DNA of 64,000 nt, taken from contig JAKZZE010000007.1 in NCBI GenBank assembly GCA_024220505.1, positions 992,001-1,056,000 of the forward strand. Reading direction: 5' to 3'. Positions 59,753-64,000 of the stretch are shown here, in pieces. The position numbers and the translations under genes are program-made. Source of the DNA: Rhizopus arrhizus (taxonomy: Eukaryota; Mucoromycota; Mucoromycetes; Mucorales; Rhizopodaceae). Under the pieces are notes generated by a model. The model was given only the letters and a program-made list of their open reading frames with translations. It did not search any database and had not been told where the DNA came from. Positions within the stretch are counted from its first letter, which is position 1. Each line of letters starts with the position of its first letter.

Positions 59753-60552
59753 ATATTGATGGAGGGGCTAGCGTAACCATACAGACTAGTCTTTAATCTT
59801 TTATTTTGAAAATAAATACTTTTGGCACCTTGTATATGTATATCATTCTATATATTCTTTTATTCAATTAGTAAGAAAATCTATACATTGTAATGCTAGA
59901 TTACCTTTAATCAAACAATGCCATACAATCACAATATTAGCACATAAAAGATAACATTGATATATTTGCTTTATGATCATCTCTTACGCTATAAAGTCTT
60001 AAAATTTAATCAAAGAGTTGAACAGCAAAAAAAAGGGTGAGCAAAAGATGGATTTTATTTATAAATAGTTTGGTAATATCTATAAAGAAAAAACAAATCC
60101 ATCGAATTGCTGATTGTAATAAAGTATATATAAAGAAAAATCTGAATGTAAATAGATAGGGTTGAATGAGACAGATCACTTATGCAGGTATAAATACAAC
60201 AACTTGAAGTCAAGCCATTTAGAGACAAGTAAAAATAAAGAAGGAAACAAGATGATTGCAGAGATGGTATTTTGGCGTTATTTGAAAATGAAATACAAAT
60301 GAAGCGAGTATGGACTGGCCCATGTAATCTTAATATCTTCTTGTGCTCACTACAAGCTTCCCTCATGGTGATACAAACGAATGAAAAAGGTTATTTGACA
60401 GCTAAACTAGTTTTGTAAAAGACAATGAACTATATCAATATGAAGCTATTTTAGTTTGAGGTAAGATGTATTTTATAAAAATTGCCATCACTTTGCTAAT
60501 TCTAGGAAAACGAATGATTCTTTGCTTTTTTTATTTTTTGTTTTATAGAGCA
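59753..60552. other. Convergent spacer, no gene
   Basis: AT-rich sequence between the cysteine-rich gene and UGT copy 2. The minus-strand frame 60366-60055 has hydrophobic patches but no recognisable feature. Confidence 0.5.
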
Positions 60553-62357
60553 TCAAGCAGACTTCACCTTCTTTGCCTTCACCGACAATTGCTGTAAGCC
60601 ATAGGAAACCAAGCGATAGACACCAAAGAGTGATCCAAGGATGACAGACAGCGAAAAGAGATAAAGATCCAAGTTGTATGCCTTCAAGAAGGAAAGATCG
60701 CGTCTGACATCTCGTCGATGATTGATCTTGCCATCCTGATGCAAATAGAGTGCCTCTTCTACCACATCAGCACCACGTTGGACACCATGGTTGGATCGAA
60801 TCTGGACCAAGGCCTTGAAGCGATTGGCATTCTGTCTGTATCGATCATCACGCAAGACCTCTTGAACCACCTTGATTGCTTGCTCCTGATCGTTCTTCTT
60901 CATCCGACGTCCATAGCCATTCTCTTCGGCCATGATAGCAGCTGCAGGTTGATCGCTAAAGAAGGGGTAGACGACGATGGGCACGCCATTGTAGAGTGCT
61001 TCATAAACCGAACCAGCACCTCCGTGAGTCAAGAACAATTGAGTCGAAGGATGATGAAGGATAGCGACCTGAGGAGCCCATTCTAAAAAGAGGATGTCTT
61101 GTCCTTCTTTCTTGTCAAGCAGGTCTCGGATATGATAGACTCGGCCGGAGCGTGTCTGGAGTGTTTCTGGAAAGAGATGATCCATGCCTCTGACAGACCA
61201 TAAGATGCCGTCAATGTCACCTGTTTCCATGTTTTCTAGCATGGAGGTCATGATCAGACCAAGCTCCTCTGTTGACAGAACCGCGTGCTGTCCAAAGGCG
61301 ACATAGACTACCTTTTGATGGCTATCGAGAAACTGTTGAAGGTCATCCGTCAGCACAGGATGCGCTTTGGGCACGATGGGGCCAATCAGCTCAACTAATG
61401 GGCCAATGGGTCTTGGAGGATCAAATCCAAAGGCGGTATTGAACAACTTGATGGCATCTTTAATTTTTGCTGCTGGATTAGCTGCAGGTTCAAGGCCGAG
61501 TGCCATCTGTTCTTGTTGAAATCTCTTGATGAAGCCCCTAGCCTTGATAATAACGCGTATGGGGTTGATTACCTTGTCTCTTAAACGCTCAAAGAACGGA
61601 ACGTTCTTGCTCGTCGGATTGTGCATAGATAGGAGATCGGTGTTTATGTAGGGAGCTAACGCGTCTAAAATGTCAAAAAGGATTATAAGTTTGCGCCCCC
61701 CCTTTTTTTTTATACCTTCATCTATTACGTGAGTGCAAGTGACTATAAAGGGTATATTATAAGCGATAGAAGCTTCGACACAGGCTATGTTTTCGTAATC
61801 ACAAATAGCAAGATCCACATCTTTTTTACTAAACAAATCTACATGATTGAGATAATCTAAAGCAATATTTTAGTAGCTTTTCTTTTTATGTGTTTGACAA
61901 GTACTGTCTTTAAAGTTAAGCATAAATGCGTTCATCATATATAAAAAGCTATCAACATGGTTATCACTGGAGATAATGCGAAACCCGTTTTTACGCTCTT
62001 CTTTTCCTACTCTAGTAGGACCAGCCGAGACCAAATCAACAGTAGGAAAGTTCTTGGTGAACTTTGCCTGATCGTCCTAAGCCATAGAAATATGTAAGCA
62101 TTCAAAGAGTTCTTTGTATCATAAAGAGACATTACACGTGTATAGAAAGTCGTATGATGACCTCTGGCGGCTAATTCTTCAAGTATAGACAAGACCCACA
62201 CAACATGTGAAGATCCACCAAAATAACAACTAAAGACAATGTTTTTTGGTACATGATAATCCAAGGCTAAATGAAACGTGTCTTCTCCTGTGGCCATGCC
62301 AGAGCTAATATAGCTTGCGACAGAAAGTAAAGTAAAGGATAGGATCAAGAGCTTCAT
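60553..62357 (-). CDS. UDP-glycosyltransferase, ER-type membrane enzyme, copy 2
   Basis: Four exons (62357-62136, 62076-61905, 61856-61716, 61664-60553) encode 548 residues. The first three exons have exactly the same lengths as in copy 1, and the last is three bases shorter. The signal peptide, the FGGSSHVVWVL histidine segment, the UGT signature (THGGAGSVYEALYNGVP), the C-terminal membrane helix and the KKVKSA tail are all retained. The last 600 bases are almost identical to copy 1. A segment around residues 260-320 instead differs at many amino acids (FGQHAVLSTEELGLIMTSML against FGQIAILRVDDIRLIMTSLL), as does the LEPAANPAAKIKD part. Both genes look functional. The divergence may reflect different acceptor use. 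Confidence 0.92.
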
Positions 62358-63311
62358 GAAAGTTAATTAGAAAAAGAAAAACGAAAAAAGGGCACAGTAT
62401 TTATACAATGTCGTTTGTTGAGAGAACGTACTCTTGCGTAAGTAGCTTCTCCTAGTTAAATTAAAAAGCTAACAACCATGTGCTGAATGCATCCGTACTG
62501 AATAATAGGGATTGATATAAGCTTAATAGCCTGCCATTCAACAATTTAGATGAATTGTAGCATGGGAAATACAAGTAGGGCACTTTAAACCCTTCTAAGC
62601 TCATTTTTCATCCTATTGTTTTCAAGAAGGGAAGGTATATGCTTCAAGTTCATGCCCTTCAGGATTCAATTGTTAATTTCGGCTTTTGATTGCTTTGTGC
62701 ATGAGTTTTGGGTAAATAATAGTTTTATTTCAAAAAGAAGAGAGTTATTTATCAAGTGTTTATTTGACTTAGTATAATCTTATTTATTAATTTGAAAGCC
62801 TTTCTTTCTGCTTTAAGGATGCCTATTATTAAATTGAAAAATATTATGCTTTAGATATCCGCTCGGATTGAAGTCAGATTGGAAAAATGACCCCCAAAGA
62901 CTTAAAATCATAGGAAGATTATCAACAATGAAATGCGCTCTGTGTTTCATTTCTTTTATATAAAATAATAAAGTAAGAACCTGAACTAATTGATGGTTGA
63001 AATGACTCGATTATGGATTTGAAATATATTGTACTAAAATTACTTTATAAAGTACTGCATAATAAAAAAAAAGATAACAAAGATTATTCCGGATAATGGT
63101 GCTTCTATTAAGTTTTTTTATCTCTACTGTCAAATGTGATTCGTAAAAAATCCTCAGTTTGAAAAGAGTGAATGATACCATATTATACCTGATCTAGAGG
63201 ATAGTGATAAATTTAAGAGGTTAGAGAAATATCTAGTTAAGCTGTCCTTTTCAGCCAGGATGCGGGTTGATTATCCATAACAAAAAGAACACTTCCATGA
63301 CAACAGTTTTA

Positions 63312-63312
<1 letters not shown>
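62358..63312. other. UGT copy 2 upstream region and AT-rich spacer
   Basis: The first 170 bases resemble the region upstream of UGT copy 1. Beyond that the sequence is AT-rich with no frame or repeat I can support. Confidence 0.55.
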
Positions 63313-63343
<31 letters not shown>

Positions 63344-63364
63344 ACACACATACACACACACACA
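63313..63364 (+). repeat. Simple repeat: A run followed by CA dinucleotides
   Basis: About 30 adenines are followed directly by an imperfect CA microsatellite (ACACACACATACACACACACAC). No coding sequence adjoins it. Confidence 0.9.
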
Positions 63365-64000
63365 TTTGCCTCATACTGATTTTGGAACAAAATCTGCTTT
63401 TACTCAAAGGAGGTAAACATCATGATTGCAACTTAACGTGCTTAAGATGCAGTATAGGATGATGAAAGCCTGCTTCACAAATCGACAGTTAGCAACATCA
63501 GCAATCTGATACATGCTTTCAGAGCAATGTCAAGTAACATCATGAATCACAACATTACCATTGAACTGATCACTCATGACGATGGATCTTTGTGTGTTTT
63601 CCACTCACCAAATTATGTCTCAAAGGGTTCACTATACTAAAGAGGTTTTCCTAACAACTGCAACCCATCGAATGAACCATCCAAAGACGCTATTCATTCC
63701 TATAAACTAGCAGCCTTAAACTATAGAGAGATTACAATGCTGTGTCCTTGGATATACAAAGCATATCAAGACTACAAGAACATCAAGAAAGATGAAGGAC
63801 TTTATCTGTCTTTTGAAACGACTTGGCAAAGCAAAGTTCAGATTGACATATGCTGTGTATGAAGCCAAGGAGGTTGGTAAAGAAAATAAATATGTACAAG
63901 CGTTCAAGAAGGAATGTCTTCTTTTCTTGATATGAATACATGTACATTAAAAAAATATCACCACATTCATTGTTGGACTTCAAAGTCATGATTACCCACA
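63365..64000. other. Right-end segment without a supportable gene
   Basis: A plus-strand stretch at about 63710-63860 reads KLAALNYREITMLCPWIYKA and continues for 30 residues before a stop, while overlapping frames run on the minus strand. No start, domain or splice signals support a gene, and the window ends at 64000. Confidence 0.4.

Noticed and set aside
63313..63364. Poly(A)-CA tract as a possible retroposon tail or telomere-like repeat
   Set aside because: No coding sequence precedes the A run, no target duplication is visible and the unit is not a telomeric repeat.

Overview
The window is nuclear DNA of a filamentous, early-diverging fungus, most likely Mucoromycota and probably Mucorales. 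The evidence is many short introns (about 44-70 nt), AT-rich spacers full of long A/T runs, and a class V myosin, a condensin kleisin and a Mediator subunit with fungal-type sequences. A KDM4-type histone demethylase with a PHD-Tudor tail and Tc1/mariner, Ty3/Gypsy and DIRS-like remnants also fit. The species cannot be named from sequence alone. There is no CRISPR array, operon or convincing tRNA/rRNA gene.

Layout. Bases 1-5.4 kb are mobile-element territory: the 5' part of a Ty3/Gypsy gag running off the left edge, a Tc1 relic, a frameshifted Tc1/mariner transposase, and a TA-flanked 1.4-kb defective Tc1 element with extra internal copies of its terminal repeat. Bases 5.4-7.4 kb hold nothing convincing. 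From 7.4 to 47.8 kb lies a compact gene block: short-chain dehydrogenase, CCT4, SulP sulfate permease, condensin kleisin BRN1, a multi-pass membrane protein, an SDF2-like MIR protein, KDM4-like demethylase, an F-box/LRR-like protein, an Ies4-like/zinc-finger protein, MED12, class V myosin, a single-pass membrane protein, a C2-domain/proline-rich protein, a GCR1_C-domain protein, a RAD51-family paralogue and a PPZ-type phosphatase. I rebuilt exon structures from splice sites and reading phase; nearly all close in frame from ATG to stop.

From 48 kb to the end is a rearranged, repeat-rich accessory region. It holds two UDP-glycosyltransferase paralogues about 10 kb apart, and an intact secreted cysteine-rich protein plus a broken copy of it. 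Between these lie a decayed gene of an unrecognised family with an IS630/Tc1-like transposon at its 3' end, an inverted partial copy of that junction, and a degenerate DIRS-like retroelement.

The central genes are largely housekeeping: chromatin and transcription (BRN1, KDM4-like, Ies4-like, MED12, GCR1_C, RAD51 paralogue), protein folding (CCT4, SDF2-like), transport and signalling (myosin V, C2 protein, PPZ, SulP). No single pathway links them. The most unusual points are three GC-AG introns within 7.5 kb in two adjacent multi-exon genes, a RAD51 paralogue without the Walker A lysine, the Ies4/zinc-finger fusion, the animal-like KDM4 architecture, and the duplicated UGT/cysteine-rich locus.
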